This document shows, piece by piece, positions 1 through 9,527 of a DNA stretch of 64,000 nucleotides (positions within the stretch are counted from its first letter, which is position 1; each line of letters starts with the position of its first letter). Origin of the DNA: Chloracidobacterium sp. (GTDB lineage: Bacteria; Acidobacteriota; Blastocatellia; Pyrinomonadales; Pyrinomonadaceae); NCBI GenBank assembly GCA_016712045.1, contig JADJRV010000021.1:37019-101018 (forward strand). Reading direction: 5' to 3'. The position numbers and the translations under genes were made by a program. A model generated the notes under the pieces. It did not search any database and was not told the origin of the DNA. It saw only the letters and a list, made by a program, of their open reading frames with translations.

Positions 1-66
1 TTGCCGGTCAGGGTGTTACAATAACCCAAAGTGGTTGGTTAAATCTTTATTTTATAAGAGGAAAGT

Positions 67-345
67 ATGAAATTACCGGGTGGTATGGATATAAACGCGA
101 TGATGCAGCAGGCTCAACAGATGCAGGAGCAGATGGGCCGTCAGATGAAAGAATTGGTGGTCGATGCGGCCGCGGGCGGTGGAGCAGTGGCGGTAAAGAT
201 GCGTGGCGATTTTGAGGTCATCAGCCTCACGATCTCACCCGATCTCGTCAAAGACGGCGATGTCGAAATGCTCCAAGATCTGACGGTTGCGGCACTAAAC
301 GAAGCCCGCCGCAAGGTCGAGGAATCGCTCAAAGGGCAGAAATAA
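67..345 (+). CDS. ybaB: YbaB/EbfC family nucleoid-associated protein
   Basis: Small 92-residue DNA-binding protein of the YbaB/EbfC family, which in other bacteria forms dimers that bind and bend DNA. The N-terminal part is Met/Gln-rich (MMQQAQQMQEQM), followed by the family's short beta region containing GGGAVAVKM and a C-terminal helix with EARRKVEESL. Length is close to the family norm of about 100. GAGGAAAG lies just before the ATG. It sits about 100 bases upstream of recR, matching the common dnaX-ybaB-recR order; the expected dnaX would lie left of the window. Identification is firm. Confidence 0.93.
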   Translation: MKLPGGMDINAMMQQAQQMQEQMGRQMKELVVDAAAGGGAVAVKMRGDFEVISLTISPDLVKDGDVEMLQDLTVAALNEARRKVEESLKGQK

Positions 346-408
346 TTAAAGTCTCGTGTCTCTTGGCGAAGCAAACCGGGACTTAACGGCACGCGGTAAG
401 AAACGATA

Positions 409-440
409 ACTCCGCACTCCGCATTTCGCACTCCGCACTT
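409..440 (+). repeat. Short imperfect direct repeats of a CTCCGCACT unit
   Basis: Between ybaB and recR the sequence carries three close copies of a CTCCGCA-type 9-mer just before the recR start. No hairpin or promoter is obvious. It looks like slippage-derived filler, and it replaces a recognisable ribosome binding site for recR. Confidence 0.4.
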
Positions 441-442
441 GT

Positions 443-1057
443 ATGCTTGATTACTCCGAGCCCGTCGCTAAGCTGATCGACGAATTTAAACGCCTGCCGG
501 GGATCGGCGGCAAGTCAGCCCAACGGCTGGCTTTTTATGTGCTGCGCCGCCCTCTGGCCGAGGTCGAGCAGTTTGCGAGCTCTTTGCTAGAGGTAAAAGC
601 CAAGATCGTCTTTTGCACGGTCTGTAATAACCTGACCGACGTCAACCCCTGTCTATACTGCACCGACCCAAAACGCGACCGTTCGATCATCTGCGTTGTC
701 GAGGAGCCGTACAACCTAGTCGCCGTCGAAAAGACGCGTTCGTATCGCGGGCTTTATCACATACTGCACGGCACTCTGTCGCCAATGCGCGGCATCGGGC
801 CGGACGAACTGATGCTCGCGAATCTGCTGCCCAGATTGCGTCCCGAAAATAACGAGGGTGTCGAGATCAAAGAACTGATCGTCGCGACCAACCCAAATAC
901 CGAAGGCGAGGCAACAGCGAACTACATCGCCCGCCTGCTCAAACCGCTTGGCCTATTAGTAACGAGAATTGCGATGGGAATGCCCGTCGGGGCAGACCTC
1001 GAATTTGTCGATGAAGTGACAATGGACAAAGCTCTTACCAATCGTCACGCTATTTAA
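443..1057 (+). CDS. recR: Recombination mediator protein RecR
   Basis: RecR, 204 residues, the usual length. With RecF/RecO it loads RecA onto gapped DNA. The N-terminal helix-hairpin-helix is visible as RLPGIGGKSAQRLAF (about residues 17-31). The C4 zinc finger is CTVCNN...CLYC (about residues 58-73), followed by a Toprim domain with the acidic motif VVEEP and the conserved NPNTEGEATANYIARLL. The ATG at 443 gives the canonical N-terminus MLDYSEPVAKLIDEF. Directly downstream of ybaB in the same orientation. Confidence 0.96.
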   Translation: MLDYSEPVAKLIDEFKRLPGIGGKSAQRLAFYVLRRPLAEVEQFASSLLEVKAKIVFCTVCNNLTDVNPCLYCTDPKRDRSIICVVEEPYNLVAVEKTRSYRGLYHILHGTLSPMRGIGPDELMLANLLPRLRPENNEGVEIKELIVATNPNTEGEATANYIARLLKPLGLLVTRIAMGMPVGADLEFVDEVTMDKALTNRHAI

Positions 1058-1076
1058 AAGTTCAAAGTTCAAAGCG

Positions 1077-1107
1077 AAAAGCCCAAGGTCAGTGACCTTG
1101 GGCTTTT
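1077..1107. terminator. Bidirectional rho-independent terminator
   Basis: A near-perfect 15-bp inverted repeat, AAAAGCCCAAGGTCA with its complement one base later, has A-runs on one side and T-runs on the other. It lies between recR (plus) and the convergent phosphoribosyltransferase gene (minus), so it probably ends both transcripts. Confidence 0.85.
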
Positions 1108-1130
1108 GCTTTTAGCTTTAACTCAAAAAA

Positions 1131-1757
1131 TTAGAACCGAACAGTTTCGGTTTCGGCCGTCGAATCGGTGTGCGTTGATTTCCACTCGTCTTCGGTTCCG
1201 TAAAAATTAACATCAAATTTCAACAGACTCTTTGCGGGGATGCCGTTAAATTCCTGTGGGGCGTCTTCGAAAGCCGCGATGGTTCCGATGCCGATCACTT
1301 CAGAGCCGGCTGCCTGGACGATCTCGATAGTTTCGTTGATCGCCTTGCCTGAGCGGTTGATGTCGTCGACGATGATCGCCGGGTAGAGTTCGTAGTCCGA
1401 CATGTATTGGCGAAACTGCCGTTTGCCGTCTTCCATCTCGGCCCACGATATCTGCTGAGCGCTGAGGGCTTCGCGGACGCCAAAGGCGACCATGATACCG
1501 CCCGGGCTGGGGCTTATGATTGAAACTTTTGGCAGATGGCTGGCTATCGTCTTTTCCATTCTGAACAGGCGGCTCAGGCCGACAGCTAGTATGCGGGCGT
1601 TGTCGTAATGGCGAAACGCGAGCGGCATCTGAAAGTAATGCGAGGCATGTTTGCCGTTCGGGTAAATAAAATGGCCTTTGCGGTACGCTCCGGTCTTGGT
1701 GAGGATGTCCATCACCTTTTCGGGCGACGGAACCAGGTCGATCTGGTTTTCGGTCAT
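1131..1757 (-). CDS. Orotate phosphoribosyltransferase-like protein
   Basis: Type I phosphoribosyltransferase fold, 208 residues from the chosen start. The PRPP-binding loop is IIVDDINRSGKAI (about residues 143-155), and upstream are YPNGKHASHYFQMPL and ISPSPGGIMVAFGVREAL, as in PyrE-like proteins. Orotate is the likely substrate, with OMP made for pyrimidine synthesis, but the family also contains purine-type enzymes, so no symbol is given. The ATG at 1757 is chosen because AGGAGA lies 7 bases before it; an in-frame ATG further upstream has no such site. Monocistronic, convergent with recR. Confidence 0.75.
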   Translation of the reverse strand: MTENQIDLVPSPEKVMDILTKTGAYRKGHFIYPNGKHASHYFQMPLAFRHYDNARILAVGLSRLFRMEKTIASHLPKVSIISPSPGGIMVAFGVREALSAQQISWAEMEDGKRQFRQYMSDYELYPAIIVDDINRSGKAINETIEIVQAAGSEVIGIGTIAAFEDAPQEFNGIPAKSLLKFDVNFYGTEDEWKSTHTDSTAETETVRF

Positions 1758-1829
1758 GAAAGTTTCTCCTTTAACTAAATTGCAATTATACAACCGCACG
1801 GCAACTCGGGCAAAAAGCCGTCGATTTTT

Positions 1830-2284
1830 TTAATCTTCGTGCCCCAGCACACGGCGGATCATAAATTGCTGGTCGAGAGCCATCTCCGGCGGCAGTTCGT
1901 CCGGCCCGAACCACGCCAACTCCGTGATCTCGCGGCTGCCGACCTTGGCGTCGCCGTGCCCTTTGCGGTAAACATTACCTCGATATGCCGTTTGAATGTG
2001 CGGACGCGGTATAGCTGGACGTCATGCACATCGATGCCGGTTTCCTCGCGGACCTCGCGGCGAAACGCGGCCTCGGACTGTTCGCCAAACTCCAGAAAGC
2101 CACCAGGTACGCCCCAGCCCGATGCGGGCCGCAGCACGTGATTTGCGAGCAGCACCTTGCCGTCCTCATTCACAATGATCCCGGCCGCCGAAGCGGTAAA
2201 CGTCACCTGCATCCGGCGGGCGACAAAAGTGCGGGCCGATTTGGGCAGCTTTTTCCACAGTTTTCCGACGAGGTTTATGATCAT
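1830..2284 (-). CDS. Nudix hydrolase, interrupted by a one-base frameshift
   Basis: The Nudix box is complete: GGFLEFGE then REVREETGID, matching GX5EX7REUXEEXGU, about 80 residues from the start. These enzymes hydrolyse nucleoside diphosphates linked to another group; the substrate is not predictable. After FTAKG the reading frame must shift by one base (near 1960, a CCC run on the plus strand) to reach a sensible tail, ELAWFGPDELPPEMALDQ, ending at 1830. Adding one base gives 152 codons, a normal length. Unshifted, the frame runs into an Arg/Ser-rich tail ending at 1859. Consensus error is more likely than a true pseudogene. The start at 2284 is uncertain because no clear ribosome site is seen. 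Confidence 0.7.
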
Positions 2285-2463
2285 CTCAAATAAAAGAGAG
2301 GATATCTGAGGTAAGTGCCCGCACGAAGTAAAGGGCGTTACCGACCATCCCCTGAAGGGACGCATAACGTGTTGACCCTTACTTCGGGTCGGGCTTGCTG
2401 CCCTATCGTGGATTCACTTTTCACTGCTTCGGGTTGTTAGGTGGACAAAGTGGACCAAGAATT
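2285..2463. repeat. Non-coding stretch with weak REP-like hairpins
   Basis: No gene is visible. Short palindromes occur: GACCC with GGGTC seven bases later (2374-2390), and TCCC-CTGAA-GGGA (2348-2360). They resemble, in a decayed form, the hairpins around the transposase near 53 kb. The relationship is a guess from appearance only. Confidence 0.3.
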
Positions 2464-2808
2464 TTACCGGCGTCTGACGAGCGGCTTTTCGTATGCTTTG
2501 CGGGCGTTGAGTGTTACGGAATTTAAGACAATTCGTCCGCGTGAACCGGTAACATCCGGGTCGGCGTAGTCGTAATCAAACGAGTATGTAAAATGTCCGG
2601 CCGACAGTTTTTTGCAAAGATCATCACCGAGGTGAAATGAAAAAGCGTCGGCGTAATGGCCGAGACACTGATCGACGTGGCCGAGCAGTTCGGGTTCTTC
2701 GCCGGCGAGATATACCGGCACCTCTGCGGCTTCGGCGATCGCATCGCAGCGGGTATAGAGGTCGCCTAGTACGTGGCGGCGCGAAATGGAAAGCGGACTA
2801 TATGTCAT
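2464..2808 (-). CDS. Hypothetical protein, 114 residues
   Basis: I do not recognise a family. The protein is soluble-looking with no signal peptide or membrane segment. It has a central acidic/aromatic stretch (HYADAFSFHLGDDLC, then FDYDYADPDVTG) and a basic end (KPLVRRR). The frame is open from an ATG at 2808 and codon use resembles neighbouring genes, which supports it being real. It lies between the Nudix gene and the RRM protein on the same strand. Confidence 0.5.
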   Translation of the reverse strand: MTYSPLSISRRHVLGDLYTRCDAIAEAAEVPVYLAGEEPELLGHVDQCLGHYADAFSFHLGDDLCKKLSAGHFTYSFDYDYADPDVTGSRGRIVLNSVTLNARKAYEKPLVRRR

Positions 2809-2843
2809 AAACAGATTTTAACACAGAAATGTCGAGCCAAATT

Positions 2844-2881
2844 AAAAAAGATGCCCTGTCGCTGTTACACGATAGGGCATC
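2844..2881 (-). terminator. Rho-independent terminator of the RRM gene
   Basis: A 12-bp stem GATGCCCTGTCG / CGATAGGGCATC (one G-T pair) with an 8-base loop. Read on the minus strand it is followed by TTTTTT, the classic form, 20 bases after the RRM stop codon. Confidence 0.85.
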
Positions 2882-2900
2882 CCTTTAATTATTTAACTAA

Positions 2901-3266
2901 TTACCAGCTGCGTCCGCCGTAGCCGCCACCGCCGCCGCTGCGATTGCCGCCGCCGCTGCCGCCGCGACCACCACCGCCGCCGCCGTATCCACCACGTCCG
3001 CCACCACCACCGCCGCTGCGGTTTTCTTGTGGTTTAGCTTCGTTGACTTTCAACGTGCGGCCATCGACTTCCTTGCCGTTCAATTCGGCAATAGCCTTGT
3101 CACCGTCTTCGCTGTTTGCCATTTCGACAAAGCCAAATCCGCGTGAGCGGCCTGTTTCGCGATCTTCGATGATGTTTGCTGATTCGACAGCGCCGACTGC
3201 GCCAAAGAGGTCATTAAGGTCCTGGTTCGTTGTCTGAAAAGACAAATTTCCTACGTATATTTTCAT
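2901..3266 (-). CDS. Glycine-rich RNA-binding protein with one RRM
   Basis: 121 residues. The first 80 form one RNA-recognition motif: RNP2 is KIYVGNLSF at residues 2-10 and RNP1 is SRGFGFVEM at about 41-49. The C-terminal 40 residues are almost entirely Gly with Arg, Ser and Tyr (RGGYGGGGGG-type repeats). This is the architecture of bacterial Rbp proteins, often cold-induced RNA chaperones; cold induction here is inference only. AAAGGAAA precedes the ATG. It has its own terminator and a roughly 115-base untranslated leader if the promoter called at 3389-3416 is correct, so post-transcriptional control is possible. Confidence 0.9.
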   Translation of the reverse strand: MKIYVGNLSFQTTNQDLNDLFGAVGAVESANIIEDRETGRSRGFGFVEMANSEDGDKAIAELNGKEVDGRTLKVNEAKPQENRSGGGGGGRGGYGGGGGGRGGSGGGNRSGGGGGYGGRSW

Positions 3267-3388
3267 TATATTTTCCTTTCCCGCTTAGGGAATTGCTAAA
3301 GAAGTGTTGCGAATGCTGGCTGTGTTCTTTACCAAAAGCGGAAAGGGTGCCGGTCGCGGATACTCAAAAAAACTCAAGAGCTACTTCT

Positions 3389-3416
3389 ATTTTACTTATC
3401 AAAGGCCTGCTCTCAA
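3389..3416 (-). promoter_or_regulatory. Candidate sigma-70 promoter for the RRM gene
   Basis: On the minus strand TTGAGA, 16 bases, TAAAAT, giving a transcript start near 3381 and a long leader to the ATG at 3266. The rest of 3267-3518 holds no recognisable gene. Confidence 0.45.
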
Positions 3417-3518
3417 ACTTATCCAAAAACCGTTAAAGACGAAGCGCGTGTCCCAGAGGCTCACGCTAAGAGAAGGATCAACTCGATTAGGATGACACCT
3501 CCGCAATAGAAAAGCAAC

Positions 3519-3552
3519 TTAAAAATGGGGACAATCCAAAGATCGTCCCCAT
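3519..3552 (-). terminator. Rho-independent terminator of the M4 protease gene
   Basis: A 12-bp stem (ATGGGGACGATC paired with GATTGTCCCCAT, loop TTTG on the minus strand) followed by TTTTT. It lies 26 bases beyond the reconstructed protease stop codon at 3578, which independently supports extending that gene past its apparent stop at 4126. Confidence 0.8.
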
Positions 3553-3577
3553 CAAATAATCCGGCGAAATGCCCGAT

Positions 3578-5715
3578 CTATTTAAGCGAAGCGTCATCCA
3601 CGCGGAAGGTTGACGTTATTGAGCTGTCCATCGTCGAGCGGAATTGGACCCGGACGGTCTGGCCGCGGTAGGCGGCTAGGCTAAACGATTTTTGCGAATA
3701 CGTCGATGCGGACGCCACTTTGTTGAGGTTGCTGTATGTTGCAAGCGTTGTCAGCAAGGTGCCGCTGGTATTGCGGACCTCGACAAAGAGCTTGTCGTAA
3801 GCGGTAGTCGTGGTGGTCTCGCTCGATGTGACGTTGAGCCAGAAAGTCAGGTTCGCCGTCGCTGCCGCCGGGATCGTGACCGTCTGATAAGACTGGCCGC
3901 TGACGCTGTTATTGACGCCGAAATAGATGTAGCCGGTACCGCCGTGAGGGCTTGCGCCGCTTGCGGTGTAGAAATAACCGGTTCCGGATCCGACCCAAGG
4001 GCTGGCACTCGTTTCAAATCCACCATTGGTTAGCAGTTCTGTCCCGGTTGGCGTTGGCGTAGGCGTTGGGGTCGGTGTACTGCCGCCCGGGCAAGCTCCG
4101 ACACCGACTGCACACCAGCCGGTCGCTACCGAATTGTACTGAGCACTCGATGCACCAAAAGGTCGGTCGCAGCATTAAGCGTCGCCGTTCTTGCACCTGC
4201 AAAATTGGTGCTGGCGGTCATATAGGTCGTCAGGGCACGGTAAAAGATCTTTGCCGCGTCCGTGCCGCCGATGCCGGTTACCGCAACGCCGCTGACGCGG
4301 TTTGTGCCGCCGTTCGCGATGAGATAAAAGGCGTGATTCGAAATGCTCGAATTGGTGTGAACGCCGCACTGGTCATTGGCATTCGACGCGGTGCAGGTTC
4401 CCTGATAGAGCCTAAGCGTGTAGTGGTCGGGGTCGCCGACCGCATTTGGATTGTCCATACGGCGGAGAGCGTCACCGGCTGTGCCGGGCGTGTAAGCGTC
4501 TTCGCCGATCTTCCAAGTGTCGCCTGAGACAACACCGCCGTCGGCGTAAAGCTCGACCATCGAGCCCATGATGTCGGACCAAGACTCATTAAGTGCACCC
4601 GATTCTTTGGCGTAGGTCAGGTTGGCGGTGCGTTCGGTGACGCCGTGGGTCATTTCGTGGCCGCAGATATCGATCGTCGTCAGCGGCGTAAACGTCGTGC
4701 CATTGCCGTCGCCGTAGGTCATCATGTTCTGATACCAAAAGGCGTTGTTGTAATTGCTACCAAAATGCACACGCGAAGCAACGATGCTCACGCCGTTTGA
4801 TATGGCGGTCGTCGTGCCGGGGCCGTAGTTGCCGTCGATGCCGTTGCGGCCGTGGACGGTCTGGTAATAATCAAATGTTTTTGCCGCACCATAATGTGCA
4901 TCGACACCGGCACGGGCATTGGTCGCCGTCCAGTTGTCGTCGGCGTCGGTGTAACGCGACTGCGTGCCGCCGGTACCGGTCGAGGTGTTGCCGGTGTTGT
5001 TCATGTTAAAGGTGCCCTGGCGGCGGGTCGTGTCTTCCATGTAAAAGTTCGCCCCCGACTGGCTCGTGCTGATCGCAACCGTGCCGCTGTAAAGCGACGA
5101 ACCGCTGCCGGTCATCAGATTGTCATAGCCATCTACGCGTGTCCCCGTGTGGGCATCGACAAATACAACCGGAACGGACGTGCCGCGTGAACCGTCAAGC
5201 CTAGGTGTTTCGACGCGATAGACGAGATGGTCGCGATCCTCGCCGCGATAGATGAAAAGCCCGATCGTCGGGGTGTCGGTGAGTCTCGCCTTGCCGGTGT
5301 ACATACCGATCGCCAGACCGAGAGCTTCTTTCTCACCAAAATTTGGCGTCGTGTTTATCGCAATATTGTCTGCAAGAGCGTCGGTCATACCTTTTACAGA
5401 GCCGTCCGCTGCAATGTGGACTATCGCCTCGCCTTCCCACACGGGGACGCCGCCGATGCGTTGGCGAACGTGCGTGTGAGCGGTTTTGAGGCCGTCGATC
5501 TCGACACGCTTGATCTCAAAATCGTCTGCGTTACCGATGGCACGCTCTGCCGCGCGGCCCCGCAAAAAGTCGAGACTTATCTGCTTTGCCATTTCACGCT
5601 CGTCTTGCGAGCCCGTATTAAAAACCGCCTTGTTAGCCGCGGCACGTTTTGAAACAACGCCAAAAGCAACCAATGCGACCACGATCACTGCTAAAACACC
5701 TAGGATTTTTTTCAC
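3578..5715 (-). CDS. Secreted M4 (thermolysin-like) metalloprotease, one-base frameshift
   Basis: Exported zinc endopeptidase. Order: hydrophobic signal/anchor (residues 5-20, ILGVLAVIVVALVAFGVV), a propeptide with FTP/PepSY features, then the catalytic domain with zinc motif GHEMTHGV (about residue 350) and third ligand GALNESWSD about 20 residues later. The frame stops at 4126, but one base missing from an AAAA run at 4157-4160 (plus strand) restores DLFGASSAQYNSVATGW, the normal end of an M4 domain. A (TP)n linker and a roughly 150-residue beta-rich domain (NGGFETSASPW ... FRVDDASLK) follow, ending at 3578. One added base gives 713 codons. The C-terminal domain resembles those appended to secreted proteases and probably binds a surface or substrate. 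Confidence 0.88.
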
Positions 5716-5854
5716 TGTGGTAGATCTCCTCGAAAGCTAAAATATGAACAAGCCGTGAACGGTTTGATGGAGGGCATCGGAAAAACCGGAACGGCGACAA
5801 CGTTGGATTATTAAATGTAACTAAAAACCACCGAAATGCGGGTGATGGGCAAAC

Positions 5855-5882
5855 ATTTTATCACCACTATATGTTGTGTCAA
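5855..5882 (-). promoter_or_regulatory. Sigma-70 promoter for the M4 protease
   Basis: Minus strand TTGACA, 16 bases, TAAAAT: a near-consensus promoter about 130 bases upstream of the protease ATG. The intergenic region 5716-6057 otherwise contains only a weaker plus-strand promoter and no credible gene. Confidence 0.6.
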
Positions 5883-5942
5883 AGGGGAAATGGATAATGA
5901 GCTGATCGACTTTAACAACGGATGACATCGGACGGATTTCTG

Positions 5943-5971
5943 TTGAATCAAAAAGCGGTTTGGAGTAGAGT
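5943..5971 (+). promoter_or_regulatory. Possible promoter for the secreted repeat protein at 6058
   Basis: TTGAAT, 17 bases, TAGAGT, about 87 bases before the ATG at 6058. The match is moderate and the call rests on spacing and position. Confidence 0.35.
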
Positions 5972-6057
5972 ATTCGAAACACATCCAGCAAAAATTATTT
6001 GATAGCCGAACGAGTCGTTCCACATTCAACTTCGGCAAACGATCAGGGAGAGACCGC

Positions 6058-7745
6058 ATGAATAACATGAGTATGAAGGCCGTATTGTCCGTCGGAGCAA
6101 TGTTTGTACTGCCGCTGTTTGTCCTGTTATTTGCTTCGGCAAATACGCAGGCGCAGGCACCGGCGAATTCGACATTCTGCGCGAACGATTTTCAGCCCTG
6201 CAACTTCGACGGGAACCGCGAGGTGATCTACGGAGCGAACGGCATTTTCGTGCGAAAAGTTATCAAGGGCGGGTCGGTTTGTCTGCCGGATACCTTCGGC
6301 GTCCCTGATCCGGTGCCGAATGTGCTCAAGAGTTGCTTCGTCGTTAATTCGACGGCGAAGGTTGTTCGGGACACTACTACCAACGTTCAACCACCGGTCG
6401 ATAATGGAATGGTCACGCGGATAGTAACCATCCGGAACAAAAGCGGAATGTGGTTCGATGCTTACCTGCGGGATCGCGATAATTACACAGCCGCCAACGA
6501 CGCCGTGGCTTTGAAGGTATTTGCCGCAAATCGAGATATTTTGGTTGGTGAAACCAAAACCGTTGGCGAAAACATTCGTACGCCGGTGACTAAAGCTGTA
6601 GAGTTTTGGATCAGGGAATCAAACGATCCTGTACCGCTGTTCAAAGCCTCGCTGCCGTATGGAGCTGGAGCACCGACTACCTTTTGCTACGAGATCACCG
6701 GAACATATTTCGTCCCGACCGCAAAGGCGTGTGATAACGGACCAACGTATGAGTCCAGCTATATTGCATTCAGGAATGAAGCCGGTTTTAATTCGACCAT
6801 GAGTTTGACGTATTACCCGACGGGCGGAGGCACAGTTAAAATTGCAAAGACCAGATCAACAACCCCCGGATATCAAACGAAACTCTACCTACCCATGGAT
6901 GCCGATACGGACAAGCACATGGTGCTCACGGTCAGAGCCGATGCCAGAGGCACGGACTATCTGACGAGGACGTTGGGCTCCAGGATTTCGACTCTGTCGG
7001 TACCACCTGTTACAAAGCTTGGGGCACGATCGCTACGCCTAAGGTAAGTCAGTGTGCCATCGATCCTAACGCCAGGAAGATCAAATTCTGGAACAACGCC
7101 GGATTTGCGGCGTCGCTGCATGTGACCTACTACGACAAAAACGCCACCGGCCAGGACGTTGCGAGGACGACGGACTCGAACACCATCGAGCTGACGCAGA
7201 CAGAGACGATCGCGGTCCCGATGGGAACCTCGACAAAGCCGATAACGGTGTCGATCAGCAAGGACGTGGGCGGCGCCAAAACCAACTTTTACAGCGCACA
7301 GGTGCGGGCGGATTTCACGGGAGAGCTTTGTTACAAGGCCGAAGGCATTGTCTTTGCCCCGACAGCCTCGACCTGCGACAACACCGTCGGCGACACGACC
7401 GACCCAAACACGCGACAGATCCGATTCCAAAATGACTCGGGGTTTGACGCGTCGCTGATCGTCACCTACTTCGTCGACCAGATGATAAACGGCGTCAAAG
7501 TCCCGATGGCAAAAACGCTCGCGACCGGCATGATCAACGGCCTCGGCGGCAAGTTTCGGCTAGTAACGATCCCAAAGAAAACCTCCGCCGGGATGCCGAT
7601 AACCATCGGTATTCTGGGCAGCACAACACTCAGGAATGACATATTCTCGACCACGCTCCCCGCTAACTTCGCCGCCAGCCCGCAGCCATGTTTCAAAGTA
7701 TGGGGCACGGCTTTCGATCCGCAGGGCGGAAAGTGTGATCAGTAA
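6058..7745 (+). CDS. Secreted cysteine-containing repeat protein, one-base frameshift
   Basis: Function unknown. A signal peptide (residues about 8-33, ending NTQAQA) precedes an N-terminal unit beginning FCANDFQPCNFDG. Then come at least two copies of a unit of about 130 residues whose landmarks are CYEITGTYFVPTAKACDN / CYKAEGIVFAPTASTCDN, then an I-F-N-GF-S pattern and VTYY/VTYF; a last partial copy starts CFKVWGT. The frame ends at 7047 and resumes from the region before 7122. One base lost at CTCC near 6980 restores SQDFDSVGTTCYKAWG in frame and gives 563 codons. Paired cysteines in each unit suggest disulphides outside the cytoplasm. The RBS is GGGAGAG. Confidence 0.7.
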
Positions 7746-7764
7746 AAAGGAATTACTTATAAAT

Positions 7765-8661
7765 ATGAAAAAGATAATTTCAGGCATTGTGTTGGGGTTC
7801 GTATTTGTCGGAGCTGCATCGGCGCAGGTTTTGCCGGTCAAGATCAAGAAGTTTCTTGACGACTATTACACGTCGAGCGAGATGGGCAAGTGGCAGCAGG
7901 CTCCGGGAGCTTGCAGCGGCAGGAAATGGCTGCTGACCGGCGATTTTAACGACGACGGGCGGACGGATTACCTCGTGCGCATTTTGGCAGGGCGAGGCAT
8001 TGACCGCAGTCTGCACCTGATCGGATTTATTAACGAAAAGGGCGATTACACGCCCGATCCGTTTTTAGAGGAAGAATATACCGGCGACACCAGACGCACC
8101 GCGACCACGATCATTAAGAAAGGTTCGTCAATAAGTAGCACGTTGTTGGGCGAGGGCGAAGGCTCGACCCGGATGCTCACGACCGACCTAGTCAATCAAT
8201 ACATCTGCGAGACTGACGCTGCAATCGTGTATTCGTATAAGGACGGCCAGTTTAAGAAATACGGTGATGGCGGCGGAAACGAGGTTTTGCCCGGCCCTCT
8301 GCCGCAGGTTTTTCCAACACCAAAGCCCACTCCGAAACCGACCGCGACGCCAATTATCAAAACGACACCGCGTCCGACGGACAATCCTCCGGTCCAAACG
8401 CCTAGCTCTACTACGCTACCAAATATCGTCGGGTCGTACCGGATATACAAAGCCGACGGCAAGGTCGATGCTTCGGGCGGGACGGTGGTGTACGAAAACG
8501 GCGTGTTGACATTTAAGATCTCAGACGGACGAGCATTTAGCACCGCGACAGCATTTGTAAAAGATGGCGTCATCTCGACCGGCTGGGGCCGCACCGCGAT
8601 CGTTTCACCCGACGGACAAACGATCTTTTGGTCGGATAAGACACGGTGGGTTAGAAGATAG
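7765..8661 (+). CDS. Secreted protein with FG-GAP-like N-terminal part and P/T-rich linker
   Basis: 298 residues. A clear signal peptide is cleaved about after GAASAQ. The mature N-terminus contains LLTGDFNDDGRTDYLVRI, an FG-GAP/VCBS-type calcium-loop pattern. A linker rich in Pro and Thr (TPKPTPKPTATP, about residues 185-220) leads to a C-terminal beta-rich domain of about 80 residues (IVGSYRIYKADGKVD ... IFWSDKTRWVRR). No enzyme motif was seen. The ATG at 7765 is chosen because the signal peptide starts there. It lies 20 bases after the previous gene and 25 before the next, so probably one operon of exported proteins. Confidence 0.7.
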   Translation: MKKIISGIVLGFVFVGAASAQVLPVKIKKFLDDYYTSSEMGKWQQAPGACSGRKWLLTGDFNDDGRTDYLVRILAGRGIDRSLHLIGFINEKGDYTPDPFLEEEYTGDTRRTATTIIKKGSSISSTLLGEGEGSTRMLTTDLVNQYICETDAAIVYSYKDGQFKKYGDGGGNEVLPGPLPQVFPTPKPTPKPTATPIIKTTPRPTDNPPVQTPSSTTLPNIVGSYRIYKADGKVDASGGTVVYENGVLTFKISDGRAFSTATAFVKDGVISTGWGRTAIVSPDGQTIFWSDKTRWVRR

Positions 8662-8686
8662 GTAAATTTAGACAAGGGGTATTTTT

Positions 8687-9507
8687 ATGGAAACCAAAAA
8701 AGTATTGATAAACGTTCTGAAATTTGTCTTGCCGGTGGTTGTCGTCCTGCTGATGCAGATGTCGGCGAGCGCTCAAAATTACACTCAAAATGAGCAGGAT
8801 TGCTACAACCAGGTTCAGGGCAAGGTGGCCTATGACAAGGCTGGCAATAAGAAATGGTCCGAGGCGAATGTTCGCAATCTCTGCAAGGGCACAACCTATC
8901 CAGCCCGCACGATCGATTGCTTTAATTTGAGCATCGCAAACTACAACGACTGGAAACGCGGCATCAGCGAGTGTTCGCAAGCTACGCTCAATAACCCCGT
9001 TATTGATCCTGTAAAGGACAATACCCAGAACGAACAGGATTGTTACAACCTCGTTCAGGGCAAAGTAGCGTATGACAAGGCAGGCAACAAAAATTGGTCC
9101 GAGACAAATGTTCGCAGGCTGTGCAAGAACACTGCATATCCCGCCCGTACCATCGACTGTTTTAACTTGCGAATGGCAAATTACGGCGACTGGAAACGGG
9201 GAGTTGATGAATGTTCAGCGGAGCTCAACGGGAAATGGATAGGTTATTCGGGCGACGGGAAATTAAGCAGTTATCGTTGGGAGATCGCCGGTTTGGCAAG
9301 CATTGACGCTATCGACCCCTCGAATGGAAAGATGGCGTATCGAGGACTACGCTCCGGAAATAATATCTCGACCACCTTTAAGGATCATACGGGAAATATC
9401 CTGTCGGGAAAATTTCAAACAACGGAACGAGGATCGACTGGTCAAACAATACGATCTGGATCAAAGACAACGGTAAACCGCCCGCCGCAACAGTGCCGGT
9501 CAAATAG
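8687..9507 (+). CDS. Secreted protein with two duplicated cysteine-rich modules, one-base frameshift
   Basis: Signal peptide ends MSASAQ. Two near-identical modules of about 65 residues follow (about residues 33-98 and 105-170), each running TQNEQDCYN, VQGKVAYDKAGNK, LCK, YPARTIDCFNL and DWKRG to a final EC, with four cysteines per module. The C-terminal domain begins ELNGKWIGYSGDGKL. The frame should shift near 9418 (CAAAC, one A lost) to give NNGTRIDWSNNTIWIKD and a stop at 9507; unshifted it continues as unrelated sequence to 9622. One added base gives 274 codons. The family is unknown to me; the module duplication is recent in appearance. Confidence 0.68.
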
Positions 9508-9527
9508 TGATCAAGGAGCCACGCATC

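Noticed and set aside
1..66. Possible 3' end of dnaX
   Set aside because: Too short and without a clear reading frame; only gene order suggests dnaX lies to the left.
5811..6068. 85-codon frame in the gap between the protease and the 6058 gene
   Set aside because: It overlaps both called promoters, has no ribosome site, and its composition does not resemble neighbouring proteins.
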